Below are positions 18,863 to 28,246 of a DNA stretch of 64,000 bases, in pieces. The notes beneath the pieces were generated by a model that did no database searches, was not told where the DNA came from, and saw only the letters and a list, made by a program, of their open reading frames with translations. Position 1 is the stretch's first letter. Every line of letters starts with the position of its first letter. The DNA is taken from positions 4,238,589 through 4,302,588 of the forward strand of contig NZ_CP104992.1 in the NCBI RefSeq assembly GCF_030323265.1. Reading direction: 5' to 3'. The position numbers and the translations under genes are program-made. This DNA is from Terrirhizobium terrae. GTDB taxonomy: Bacteria > Pseudomonadota > Alphaproteobacteria > Rhizobiales > Rhizobiaceae.

Positions 18863-19087
18863 GTTGCGCCTGTATTCCCAAAAATCATCCGAGCGCTCAT
18901 GCGGCGGCGCCTCGAAGCCGACGTCGGCCCGCAGATCGTCCGGCAATTCCGTCGCCCGCGCATGTCCGCCGGATAGGAGATGGCGGAGAAAATTCGACAA
19001 TGCCCAGCCGAAACCCGCCAACCGCTGACGAGCTGCACGACCTGCGGCGGACAGAATGGGCAAGCGATATGTGTCTTCGGAAAGCAT
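18836..19087 (-). CDS. DUF1127-like small protein, divergent from a LysR gene
   Basis: An 83-residue basic protein (MLSEDTYRLPILSAAGRAARQ onward). The segment LPDDLRADVGF resembles the conserved LxxxLLxDIGL core of DUF1127 proteins, and the tail RNSVGRDLPF is rich in Arg and Asp. The start at 19087 is preceded by GGAGCAGGTC. It diverges from the LysR gene at 19263, an arrangement repeated in the next 1.3 kb. In Agrobacterium and Rhodobacter, DUF1127 proteins have been linked to RNA metabolism. Assignment to the family is by the short core only, so confidence is moderate. Confidence 0.6.
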   Translation of the reverse strand: MLSEDTYRLPILSAAGRAARQRLAGFGWALSNFLRHLLSGGHARATELPDDLRADVGFEAPPHERSDDFWEYRRNSVGRDLPF

Positions 19088-19262
19088 GACCTGCTCCAAA
19101 TCAAGTGTTGAGACTGTCGATAGCGTCGCTTGCAAGCCCAACCCGAGACACAGACCTGGCGTGCACGAAACGCTGTCGGACCTCAATGTCGGTGAAGAAG
19201 GCATCCCGCAGATTGCAGGCGAACTCCAATTCAATTACAACCGACACCGATAAAGAGAGGTT

Positions 19263-20208
19263 ATGGTGAAACTGTCGCGCCGCTTCCCGCTCAATGCTCT
19301 GAGGGTTTTCGAGGCGGTTGCTCGCCTTGAGAATTTCACCCGCGCAGCCAAGGAACTCGGCATGACGCAGACCGCCGTCAGCTACCAGATCAAGCTGCTG
19401 GAAGAATTTCTCGGCGACGCCGTCTTCATCCGCAGACCGCGCGCGCTGCAGCTGACGGAAACAGGTGCGCGGCTGCTGCCGAAAGTGTCGGACGCCTTCG
19501 CGCTCCTCTCCGATGCGGTGAGCGACGCCCGGAAGGCGATGGGCAAACGCTGGAAATCCGGTCTCCGCCGACATTCGCCTCCCACTGGCTGTCGCCGCGC
19601 CTCGGTACGTTCAGGGCCGCCTATCCCGACATCACCGTTCGCCTTGTCCGTCTCATTGATGCGGCGGATCAGCCGGGCGGGACGCTTGATGTCGTCATCC
19701 GCATCTCGGCCGAGCCGCCGGAAGGGATGGTCAGCCATCCCCTCATGCGGCTTCGCTATTCGCCGATGATTTCGCCCGATCTGGCCACCAGCATCGGCGG
19801 CGTCCGTGCCCCTCCGATCTGCTCAGGCTGCCCTGGATTTCGGAAATAGACGGGACATGGCTCGACTGGTTCGAAGAGGCCAGGATCGATCCGGCATCGA
19901 TCAGGCCGACCAGCCTCAATGCGCTGGGCGCTCAGGATCTGGAGGCACGGGCGGCAGTCTCCGGCCATGGCGTGGCAATGCTGAGCCCGTTCTTCTTCCG
20001 CGACGATCTTGCCGCCGGCCGCCTCGTCCAGCCCTTCGACCTATCGGTCGGTGACGGCAAGACCTATTTGCTGGCCTACCCACCAGCCCGGCGCAATGCG
20101 CGAAAAGTGGTCGCGTTCAGGCGCTGGATCGAGGATGCCATTACCGCCGACCTTTCCGAAGGAGACACGGGCGCCATTGCCCATGTCGATCTCGGCACGC
20201 CGGCCTGA
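19263..20208 (+). pseudogene. LysR-family regulator (GcvA-type), two apparent frameshifts
   Basis: The N-terminal winged helix is intact (FPLNALRVFEAVARLENFTR, then MTQTAVSYQIKLLEEFLGD). At 19545-19547 an A run needs one more A, giving KTLEIRSPPTFASHWLSPRL. At 19809-19812 a C run needs one more C, giving VRAPSDLLRLPW. Corrected, the protein is about 315 residues with a complete substrate-binding domain ending in HVDLGTPA. It is clearly paralogous to the LysR gene at 20592. It probably regulates the divergent DUF1127-like gene 176 bases away and perhaps others. Two independent homopolymer losses in an otherwise conserved gene suggest sequencing error. Confidence 0.87.
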
Positions 20209-20215
20209 GAAGTCC

Positions 20216-20449
20216 TCATAGCCAGGGGCGCGGCTGGCCGATGATCTCCCAGGCATCCGGCCGTGCGACGCGCTCCACCGTGCTCGGCGATACGCGTCCG
20301 TCGAGCATGCCGAGGTCGCGCAGATCGTGCTCGTTCAGGTCCTCGGCATCCACGGCGTTGTGTCCGTAACCGAAGCCGAAGAGCATTGCAGACAGATGTT
20401 CACTCCCGATTTTCAGGCGCAGAAGGCCCGTGCGCATACCATGGGTCAT
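20216..20449 (-). CDS. DUF1127-like small protein, divergent from a second LysR gene
   Basis: A 77-residue protein starting MTHGMRTGLLRLKIG. The core EDLNEHDLRDLGMLDGRVSP matches the L-x-D/E-LRDLG pattern of DUF1127. I choose the ATG at 20449, which has AGAGGAG eight bases upstream, over a GTG at 20470. It diverges from the LysR gene at 20592 and its stop lies 7 bases beyond the end of the preceding LysR gene. The Trp-rich tail (WEIIGQPRPWL) is unusual for the family. Confidence 0.65.
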   Translation of the reverse strand: MTHGMRTGLLRLKIGSEHLSAMLFGFGYGHNAVDAEDLNEHDLRDLGMLDGRVSPSTVERVARPDAWEIIGQPRPWL

Positions 20450-20543
20450 GGCCGCATCTCCTCTTTCCACCGCTGGCCGTTATTTCAACGGACCAGCATC
20501 GATTCAATTGATCTCTATGATTGGAGGATGCGCTCGTTTATGC

Positions 20544-20558
20544 TTCGTTTCCAACGAA
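20544..20558. promoter_or_regulatory. Candidate LysR operator between the DUF1127-like gene and LysR gene
   Basis: TTCGTTTCCAACGAA is a perfect palindrome with 3-base centre and contains the T-N11-A spacing expected of a LysR box (T at 20545, A at 20557). It lies 34 bases upstream of the LysR start. A second short palindrome, TCAATTGA, is at 20504-20511. The 8-mer ATTCAATT occurs both here (20502-20509) and upstream of the paralogous LysR gene (19229-19236). Function is inferred from position and symmetry only. Confidence 0.5.
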
Positions 20559-20591
20559 ACATCCGTCTGTATGGATCAAGAGAGCTTATCC

Positions 20592-21488
20592 ATGAAAATG
20601 TCGAGACAGGTTCCGCTGAATGCGATGCGTGCCTTCGATGCCGCAGCCCGACGGATGAGCTTCACCAAGGCCGGCGAAGAACTCGGCATGACCCAGACGG
20701 CGGTCAGCTATCAGATCAAGCTTCTGGAAGACGTGCTGGGGGAGCCGCTTTTCCTGCGCCGCCCGCGGCAGGTGACGCTGACCGACGCCGGCGCGAGGCT
20801 GGCCCCCAAGATCGCAGAGGCTTTCGGCATCATGGACGAGGCCCTGGCGGGGACGAAGAGCCAGTCCGACAGCACGCTGATCATCCACACGACCGCAACC
20901 TTCGCCTCACGCTGGCTTGCCGCACATCTCGGCACGTTCCAACTGGAAAACCCGGGCATTGCGGTGCGGCTGGAAACCTCGCAGGAGATGGTGGATTTCA
21001 CCCGCATCGAAGCGGATGTCGCAATCCGCAGCGGCAGCGGACAATGGCCGGGGCTGAAGGCCCATTTTCTGATGAAGAGCGATTTCACGCCGATGCTGAG
21101 CCCGGCATTGGCCGAAACAATCGGCGGCGTTCGCGAGCCGGCCGATATCCTCAAACTCCGCATCATAGACCCCGGCGACATCTGGTGGCCGCTCTGGTTT
21201 GCGGCGGCCGGCCTGCCGGAAGCCGATCTCGAAGGCCGGCCGATAAGCCGTTTCGGTGCGCAGTCCTTTGAAGCGGCGGCCGCGATCGCCGGCCAGGGCG
21301 TGGCGATCCTGAAGCCGGAATTCTATACCGACGACGTGGCGCTCGGCCGTCTGATCCAGCCCTTCGACCTACGTGCGACCGACGGCAGCGACTATTGGTT
21401 CGCCTATCCGGAAGCACGCCGGAATTCGAACAAGATCCGCGCCTTCCGCGACTTTATGCGCAAGAAGATGCCGACCTTCCAGGATTAA
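20592..21488 (+). CDS. LysR-family transcriptional regulator (GcvA-type)
   Basis: A 298-residue LysR protein. The DNA-binding domain reads MSRQVPLNAMRAFDAAARRM with MTQTAVSYQIKLLEDVLGEP as recognition and wing region, and the type-2 periplasmic-binding fold follows (HTTATFASRWLAAHLGTF, then FAYPEARRNSNKIRAFRDFM). The ATG at 20592 is chosen because it begins the conserved N-terminus. The gene is paralogous to the LysR gene at 19263 and shares the divergent DUF1127-like arrangement. The effector is unknown. Confidence 0.92.
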   Translation: MKMSRQVPLNAMRAFDAAARRMSFTKAGEELGMTQTAVSYQIKLLEDVLGEPLFLRRPRQVTLTDAGARLAPKIAEAFGIMDEALAGTKSQSDSTLIIHTTATFASRWLAAHLGTFQLENPGIAVRLETSQEMVDFTRIEADVAIRSGSGQWPGLKAHFLMKSDFTPMLSPALAETIGGVREPADILKLRIIDPGDIWWPLWFAAAGLPEADLEGRPISRFGAQSFEAAAAIAGQGVAILKPEFYTDDVALGRLIQPFDLRATDGSDYWFAYPEARRNSNKIRAFRDFMRKKMPTFQD

Positions 21489-21507
21489 TACCCGGCCTCG
21501 CTGCCGC

Positions 21508-21890
21508 TCAATAGCTCATGTCGGGCGCATAGAAGCAGCGCAGCGTGTCCTCGGTCGGATAGAGGCAGAGGTGATATTCCTCGTCCTTCGACCGGCGCGC
21601 CTCGCTTTGCGGCATGGTGAAATGGTGAGGCTTGGTGATCATCCGATGATCGCCGGGCCCGAGCAAAATTTCATAGCCCTGATTGGTAACGCGGACATTC
21701 CGCGTCGAGATCATCTGGCAATCACCACTATGGGCGTCGCCATTGCAGCAATAGCCGTCATATTTCCACTTTATTCCGGTCGGGCTATGGGCTTCGTGGG
21801 CGTTGGCCGAAAGCCCCCTCCCATGCCAGTTACGCCGGATACAAACGCAATCATCGCACCGGTCAGAATAGAACACCTGTGTTTGGGCAT
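21508..21890 (-). pseudogene. Secreted Cys/His-rich hypothetical protein, apparent frameshift in signal peptide
   Basis: From 21890 the minus strand reads MPKHRCSILTGAMIAFVSGV, a signal peptide, until a G run (C5 on the plus strand, 21814-21818). One more G there joins it to LSANAHEAHSPTGIKWKYDG, giving a normal cleavage site after SANA. The mature protein has CCNGDAHSGDCQMI, HRMITKPHHF, YHLCLY and LRCFYAPD, that is several Cys and His residues that could bind metal or form disulfides. Similar small exported proteins with a CC-x-DC pattern occur in Rhizobiales without known function. Corrected length is about 127 residues. It converges on the LysR gene. Confidence 0.65.
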
Positions 21891-22300
21891 CAGCCTGTTC
21901 TCCGTTGATGGATGCCATCACCGGCGGCGTGCCAGACGCAATACTCCGGCACCGCCGGTTGAATTTGCAAGTCCTACAATACGCGAGTCGCCTTAGCCGG
22001 CTAAGCCCGAAATATTGCGATGCACCAAATATATTTTAGCAATCAATCATATTGAAGCTGCGGCACGGTGAACTCCCCGGGGCGATTTCAGGTTCCATGT
22101 CGGGAACAATTTATTCGGAAGCTCCGCCATGGTCGGACCGCCCCAACCGGGAGGCGAGGCTTGAGCAAGCGCGATTGGATCAAACCGAGCCGTTCCATCT
22201 CCTGTGGGTAAGTACCGATTTCACAAAACCGACATGCCGTGGCAGCGGATCTGTGGCACTAGGCCCCGTCATTTCAATGCGCGTCCTTCATCGGAGACCC
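21891..22300. other. Intergenic region upstream of the OpuAC-type gene, no gene seen
   Basis: About 410 bases lie between divergently transcribed genes. A perfect 12-base palindrome TTAGCCGGCTAA occurs near 21993-22004, followed by an AT-rich stretch (22010-22060) that could hold a promoter. Short frames that read through to the next gene show no protein similarity. I cannot assign anything further. Confidence 0.45.
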
Positions 22301-23296
22301 ATGATGAAAAAGCTCCTTGCCTCAGCGATCCTCACAGCCGAGCTCAGCGCCTTCGCCGGCGGCGCCCGGGCCGATTGCGGCTCTGTATCGATCGCCGAGA
22401 TGAACTGGGCCTCCGCTGGCGTCGCGGCCAATGTCGACAAGATCATCCTCGAGGAAGGCTATGGCTGTTCGGTCGAGATGGTCACCGGCGATACGCTGCC
22501 GACCTTCACCTCGATGAACGAGAAGGGCCAACCGGACATCGCGCCGGAACTGTGGATCAACGCGGTGCGCACGCCGCTGGACAAGGCCGTCGGCGAAGGC
22601 CGGCTGGTGATCGCCGCCGAAATCCTGTCGGAAGGCGGCCAGGATGGCTGGTGGATCCCGAAATTCCTCGCCGACGCCCATCCGGAGATCAAGACCGTGC
22701 AGCAGGCGCTGGAACGCCCCGACCTCTTCCCTCCTCCGACGATCCGTCCAAGGGCGCGATCTACAATTGCCCCCGGCTGGCAGTGCCAGGCCTCGCTCGG
22801 CAATCTATTCCGTGCGCTGGATGGCGAGAAGAAAGGTTTCGAGATCGTCGAGACCGGCTCCGGTGCCGCGCTCGATGGGACGATTGCCTCCGCCTTCGAG
22901 AAGAAGACCGGCTGGCTCGGCTATTACTGGTCGCCGACCGCCATCCTAGGCAAATACGAGATGGTGCGCCTCTCCTTCGGCGTGCCCCATGACAAGGCCG
23001 AATGGGATGCCTGCACCTCGGTCATCGATTGCGCCGAACCGAAGGTCAATTCCTATCCGGTCTCGGAAGTCTACAGCGTCGTGACCAAGCGTTTTGCTGA
23101 CGAGGCAGGCGTGGCGTTGGACTACATGAAGAAGCGCAAATGGGCCAATACCACGGTCAACAGCGTGCTGGCCTGGCAGATCGACAACCAGGGCACCTAT
23201 GAGGATGCGGCACGGCATTTCCTCGAAACCATGCCGGACGTCTGGACCCAGTGGGTGAGCCCCGAGGTCGCAGAAAAGGTCGAGGCGGCGCTCTGA
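22301..23296 (+). pseudogene. Glycine betaine/choline-type ABC transporter substrate-binding protein (OpuAC), two compensating shifts
   Basis: An exported binding protein of about 332 residues with signal peptide MMKKLLASAILTAELSAFAG and OpuAC text (VSIAEMNWASAGVAANVDKI, PDIAPELWINAVR, WWIPKFLADAHPEI). Between 22729 and 22774 the frame is wrong. Adding one C at 22729-22731 restores LFPSSDDPSKGAIYNC, and two more bases at 22770-22774 restore CPPGWQCQ. Because the shifts cancel, the gene stays open and carries only a garbled stretch of about 14 residues. No permease or ATPase gene adjoins it, so it is an orphan binding protein, next to an AraC regulator and an SDR gene. Confidence 0.85.
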
Positions 23297-23380
23297 GACG
23301 AGCGCATGGGCAAAGACCCTTGAACTTGGCGATACGCGCAACATCTCCTGCGCGTATCCAATCAACTACGGCAACGCCTG

Positions 23381-24280
23381 ATGTACCTGCTCTCATCGCC
23401 CGAAGGATTGCGGCGCCACATCAACGGCACGCTGTTGACCCGCAATGCGGCCTCCGCATGGGGCAGCATATCGGTCCAGATCCTTTCGCATGAGGCATCG
23501 GAAAGCTCGCTTCTGGTTCCGGCGGTCGCCGAGCCGCTTCTCGTCTGGATCGTCTCCGGTGCGGTGCACATCGAGGAGCGGGAATTTGGCGGCGACTGGA
23601 TCGCCAGCGACGTATCGGCCGGCAGCTTCTATCTCACCCATAGCCCGACACCCTATGAAATGCGCTGGCAGACAGTGTCCGGCGAGCCCTTCGTCGTCAT
23701 GCATCTCTATCTCGGGCTCGGCATCTACCAGCGCGCCGTGGCGGAAGTCTGGGGCAGGCAGGCCGAAGGGGAATATCACCTGCGGGATGTCTCCGGCGTG
23801 CGGGACGAAACGATATCGCGCCTGATGGAGATGATCCGCACCGAGGTCGCAGGGAGTGCCTACAAGAGCGAGATGTATCTCGATGGCCTGGCGCAATCCC
23901 TCGCCATTCACATCGTCAGGCACTACGGCGATATCGAACAATCACTGGCCCTGCGCCGCGGCGCACTGCCGGCGTTCAAGCTGCAGCGGGTGACGCAGGT
24001 AATGGAGGCCGGGCTCGACAAACCCTTCAGTCTGGAAAGCCTCGCAGGCGAGGCTGGTCTCAGCCCCTACCATTTCTCGCGCATGTTCAAGCAGTCGACC
24101 GGCTCGTCACCCTCGGAATATTTCATCCAGATGAAGATCGCCAAGGCCCGCCGCCTGCTCAGGGAAACCGAGCTGAACATCGTCTCGATCGCACTCGACC
24201 TCGGCTATGCGAGCCCGAGCCATTTTGCCCGCGTCTTCAAGCGCCAGATCGGCGTCACGCCGCGCGAATACCGCAGCTGA
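23381..24280 (+). CDS. AraC-family transcriptional regulator
   Basis: A 299-residue regulator with an N-terminal cupin-like effector domain and two C-terminal helix-turn-helix motifs: FSLESLAGEAGLSPYHFSRM and IVSIALDLGYASPSHFARVF, ending in the canonical FKRQIGVTPREYRS. It lies 84 bases after the OpuAC-type gene on the same strand and 160 bases before an SDR gene, and may control one or both. No effector can be named. Confidence 0.92.
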   Translation: MYLLSSPEGLRRHINGTLLTRNAASAWGSISVQILSHEASESSLLVPAVAEPLLVWIVSGAVHIEEREFGGDWIASDVSAGSFYLTHSPTPYEMRWQTVSGEPFVVMHLYLGLGIYQRAVAEVWGRQAEGEYHLRDVSGVRDETISRLMEMIRTEVAGSAYKSEMYLDGLAQSLAIHIVRHYGDIEQSLALRRGALPAFKLQRVTQVMEAGLDKPFSLESLAGEAGLSPYHFSRMFKQSTGSSPSEYFIQMKIAKARRLLRETELNIVSIALDLGYASPSHFARVFKRQIGVTPREYRS

Positions 24281-24440
24281 CACCTGCCCGAACGCGGTTC
24301 GCCGCAAGATCGCGCTACTATCCGCAAGCCGCCGCGCGAAGCCTACGCCCCAATTTCGTAATCACCACTCATCTTTCAGGCGGCAGTCAGCGGCCTGGAA
24401 GCAGGAGCACAATCCTGATTGCTTTTCCAAGGAGGCCATC

Positions 24441-25199
24441 ATGGCTGACAATGAAATGGTGAACGAAATCAAGGGCAAGGTCGCAATCGTAACCGGTGCG
24501 GCCAGCGGCATCGGCCGTGGCATCGCCGAGCTCTTCGTTGAGCGCGGCGCCAAGGTCATCGCCGTCGACAAGAATGACGCGGTCTATGGCATGGCGTCCG
24601 ACAGTTTGGTGCCGCTGACGGCGGACGTGACTGCCGACGGCAGCGCAGAGCAGGCCGTCACCACGGCACTCGACCGTTTCGGCACGCTCGACATCCTCGT
24701 CAACAATGCCGGCTACATCAACTACCGCAATGTCGTCGATACGACGCGCGAGGAATGGGAAAAGGTGATGGCGATCAACGCCACCGGCTATTTCCTCTTC
24801 TCCCGCGAGGCAGCCAAGGCGATGATCCCGAACGGCAAGGGCGCGATCGTCAACATCGCCTCCTATGCCTCGTTCTTCGCCTTTCCGGGCATTGCGCCCT
24901 ATGCCGCATCAAAGGGCGCGGTGGCGCAGTTGACCCGCGCTCTGGCGCTCGAAGTCGCGCCGCACGGCATCCGCGTCAATGCCGTCGGCGCCGGCGATGT
25001 CGTGACCAACCTGCTCGACACGTTCCGCGACGACGGCCGCGAATTCCTGACAGAACACGGCAAGTCGGCGCCGATCGGCCGCTCCGCAGAACCGCGCGAA
25101 ATTGCCGAGGCTGTCGCGTTCCTGGCGTCGGACCGGGCAAGCTTCGTGATCGGCTCGATCTTCATGGTCGATGGCGGGTTCAGCGTCCAGATCGCCTGA
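24441..25199 (+). CDS. SDR-family NAD(P)-dependent oxidoreductase
   Basis: A 252-residue classical short-chain dehydrogenase. The cofactor loop is TGAASGIGRGIAELF, the NNAG motif is present (ILVNNAGYINYRNV), the catalytic serine, tyrosine and lysine lie in NIASYASFFAFPGIAPYAASKGA, and the C-terminus reads FMVDGGFSVQIA. The acidic residue in AVDKND after the second strand suggests NAD preference. A textbook AAGGAGG precedes the ATG at 24441. Substrate unknown; context (betaine-like binding protein, AraC) does not settle it. Confidence 0.9.
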   Translation: MADNEMVNEIKGKVAIVTGAASGIGRGIAELFVERGAKVIAVDKNDAVYGMASDSLVPLTADVTADGSAEQAVTTALDRFGTLDILVNNAGYINYRNVVDTTREEWEKVMAINATGYFLFSREAAKAMIPNGKGAIVNIASYASFFAFPGIAPYAASKGAVAQLTRALALEVAPHGIRVNAVGAGDVVTNLLDTFRDDGREFLTEHGKSAPIGRSAEPREIAEAVAFLASDRASFVIGSIFMVDGGFSVQIA

Positions 25200-25380
25200 A
25201 CCACCGGAAGGCCCGGCCGGCAGACGGCCGGGCACTCCCGCTGTTGCTGCGCACGAAGCGCAAGGCGCCGGCGCTCTCCTGGCAGATCCGGATTTTCCGC
25301 CTCCGTCGCCGATCCCTCCCTTCCCTCCACCGCTTTTTTTGCCCACAGTGTCGAGTCGGCAGAGGAAGCGGGGAAGACGA

Positions 25381-26609
25381 ATGTATGAATATGCCATCGC
25401 CTGGGAATGGCTGAGTTTTGCGGCCCGCTGGTTCCACGTCATTACCGCGATCGCCTGGATCGGCTCGTCCTTTTATTTCATCGCGCTCGATCTCGGACTG
25501 GTGAAGCGGCCGCATCTGCCGGTGGGCGCCCATGGCGAGGAGTGGCAGGTCCATGGCGGCGGCTTCTATCACATCCAAAAATATCTGGTCGCGCCGGCGC
25601 AGATGCCCGAGCACCTGACCTGGTTCAAATACGAGAGCTATTTCACCTGGCTCTCCGGCTTCCTGATGCTCTGTATCGTCTATTACGGCGGTGCCGACCT
25701 CTTCCTCATCGACCGCAGCGTGATGGACCTTCAGCCTTGGCAAGCGATCTGTCTGTCGCTGGCGTCGCTCGGCGTCGGCTGGATCGTCTATGACCAGCTC
25801 TGCAAGTCGCCGCTCGGCGACAATACCTGGGGCCTGATGATCCTCCTCTATATCGTGCTCGTCGCGATGGCCTGGGGCTATACGCAGGTCTTTACCGGCC
25901 GCGCCGCCTTCCTGCATCTCGGCGCTTTCACGGCAACGATCATGTCGGCCAACGTCTTCATGATCATCATCCCCAACCAGAAGGTCGTCGTCGCCGATCT
26001 GATCGCCGGGCGCACGCCGGACGCCAAATACGGAAAGATCGCCAAGCAGCGTTCGCTGCACAACAACTACCTGACGCTGCCCGTCATCTTCTTCATGCTG
26101 TCGAACCACTACCCGCTGGCATTTGCCACTCAGTTCAACTGGGTGATCGCAGCACTCGTCTTTCTGATGGGCGTGACGATCCGGCACTGGTTCAACACGA
26201 CCCATGCCAGGAAGGAAAGCCGACCTGGACATGGCTGGTGGCGGTGATCCTCTTCATCCTGATCATGTGGCTGTCCACTGTGCCGAAAGTGCTGACCGGG
26301 GAGACGGAGACCGCGATGACGCCGGTCCAGCAGAAGTTTGCTTCCGACACCCATTTCATCGCCGCCCGCGACGTCGTGCAGGCTCGCTGTTCGATGTGCC
26401 ATGCCGCCGAGCCGGTCTGGGAAGGCATCACCTTCACGCCGAAATCGGTGAAGCTGGAGACCGACGCGGAGATTGCCTCTCACGCCCGGGAGATCTACAT
26501 CCAGGCCGGACGAAGCCATGCCATGCCGCCGGGCAATGTCACCGACATCTCGCCAGAGGAACGGAAGTTGCTGACCGCGTGGTATGAAAGCGCGGTCGCT
26601 TCGAAATAG
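25381..26609 (+). pseudogene. puuD: Urate hydroxylase PuuD, membrane domain fused to cytochrome c, apparent frameshift
   Basis: PuuD oxidises urate to 5-hydroxyisourate in the membrane. The N-terminal part has about eight helices with family text such as ARWFHVITAIAWIGSSFYFI, GGGFYHIQKYLVAPAQMP and ANVFMIIIPNQK. At 26214-26215 the sequence AGGAAGGAAAG needs one more G, giving THARKGKPTWTWLVAVILF. The reading then continues into a periplasmic cytochrome c with the heme site CSMCH and the distal ligand context SHAMPPGNVTDIS. Corrected length is about 409 residues, normal for the family. The downstream guanine deaminase gene follows within 40 bases. Confidence 0.92.
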
Positions 26610-26646
26610 GCATGCAGAAACACGATCTGCCGAAACAGGATTTGCA

Positions 26647-27968
26647 ATGACCACACTCATCCGCGGACGCCTTCTCTCCTTCAAACGGGCGCCGCAGTCG
26701 CTGACCGACAGCGACAGCTATCTTTACGAACATGACGGCGGCCTGCTGGTCGGTGACGACGGCCGCATCGCCGCGGTTGGTGACTACGCTGCCGTGAAGG
26801 CAGATGCGCCTGAAGACGTTGCGGAGATCGACCATCGCCCGCACCTCATCCTGCCCGGCTTTATCGACACCCATGTGCATTTCCCGCAGATGCAGGTGAT
26901 CGCCTCCTATGCCGCGAACCTGCTGGAATGGCTGAACACCTATACGTTCCCCGAGGAATGCCGCTTTGTCGAAAGCGATCACGCGGCACGCATCGCCACC
27001 CATTTCTACGACGAGTTCCTGCGTCACGGCACGACGACCGCCGTCGCCTATTGCTCCGTCCACAAGACCTCCGCCGACGCCTTCTTTGCAGAAGCCATGA
27101 AGCGCAACATGTGCATGGTAGGCGGCAAGGTGATGATGGACCGCAATGCCCCTCAGGGCCTGCTCGACACGCCGGAAATGGGCTATGACGAGACCCGCGC
27201 GGTGATCGAACAATGGCACGGCAAGGGACGCAACCACGTCGCCATCACGCCGCGCTTCGCCATCACCTCGACGCCGCAGCAGATGAAGGCGGCCCAGGCG
27301 CTGGCGCAGGAATTTCCGGATCTGTTCATCCAGACCCATCTGTCGGAAAACCACGACGAGATCCGCTACACCTGCGAGCTCTATCCCGAAGCGACCGACT
27401 ATACCGACATCTATGCCCGCTACGGGCTGCTCGGAAAGAAGACCCTGCTCGGTCACGCGATCCATCTTTCCGAACGCGAAACGGATGCGCTGGCGGAAGC
27501 CGGCTCGATCGCCGTCCACTGCCCGACCTCCAACCTCTTCCTCGGCTCCGGCCTGTTTCCGTTGAAGGCGCTGATGCGAAGGAGAAGCCGGTGCGCGTCT
27601 CCGTCGCCACCGATATCGGCGGCGGATCGAGCTATTCGATGCTGAAGACGATGGACGAGGCCTACAAGATCCAGCAATTGCTGGGCGAGCGCCTGAACCC
27701 GCTCGAAAGCTTCTACCTGATGACCAGAGGCAATGCCGAGGCGCTGTCGATGGAGGAAGAGATCGGCACGCTCGACGAGGGCTCGATGGCCGATCTCGTG
27801 GTGCTCGGCGCCGCGCCGACACCGGCGATGAAGCTCAGGATGGAGACGGTAAAGACGCTGCCCGAAGAGCTGTTCCTGATGCAGACCATGGGCGATGATC
27901 GCGCGGTGGTGGAGACCTATGTCGCGGGCGTGGCGATGAAAAGCGACCTTCAGGCCTCTCTTATCTAG
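26647..27968 (+). pseudogene. guaD: Guanine deaminase, apparent frameshift
   Basis: An amidohydrolase converting guanine to xanthine, which feeds xanthine dehydrogenase. Metal ligands are seen in PGFIDTHVHFPQMQ, the later His in QTHLSENHDEI, and HCPTSNLFLGSGLFPLK. At 27573 one G is missing; restoring it gives KALDAKEKPVRVSVATDIGG, including the last metal-binding Asp, followed by the normal C-terminus. Corrected length is about 440 residues, the family norm. It forms a likely operon with puuD. Its stop codon shares the tetranucleotide CTAG (27965-27968) with the convergent relE-like gene. Confidence 0.92.
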
Positions 27969-28246
27969 CGATTCCTGGCAATCTCGTAGACCTCGGAACG
28001 CTCCCGCTTTCCAACGGCGATGACCACGACCGTTACCCTCTCATCCTCGACGCGATAAACGAGTCGGTAACCTGCGGTACGCAACTTAATCTTGTAGTGA
28101 TCGGCCATGCCGCGCAGTGCATCCGGCGGGACGCGGGGGTTTAGGAGCCGTTCCGCCAGCTTCTTCCTGAACTGCTCGCGCAATGTGGCGCCGAGCTTGT
28201 CCCATTCCTTGCGGGCCGATGGCAGGAATTCGAGCCTATAGCTCAT
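27965..28246 (-). CDS. RelE/ParE-family toxin of a type II toxin-antitoxin pair
   Basis: A 93-residue basic protein (MSYRLEFLPSARKEWDKLGA) with the RelE fold signature: a helical KEWDKL region, then GMADHYKIKLRTAGYRLVY and RVTVVVIAVGKRERSEVYE. Proteins of this type cleave mRNA on the ribosome; the conserved Arg and Tyr positions are present. The start at 28246 lies inside the antitoxin gene (11-base overlap), so the pair is translationally coupled. It converges end-to-end on guaD. Confidence 0.9.
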   Translation of the reverse strand: MSYRLEFLPSARKEWDKLGATLREQFRKKLAERLLNPRVPPDALRGMADHYKIKLRTAGYRLVYRVEDERVTVVVIAVGKRERSEVYEIARNR

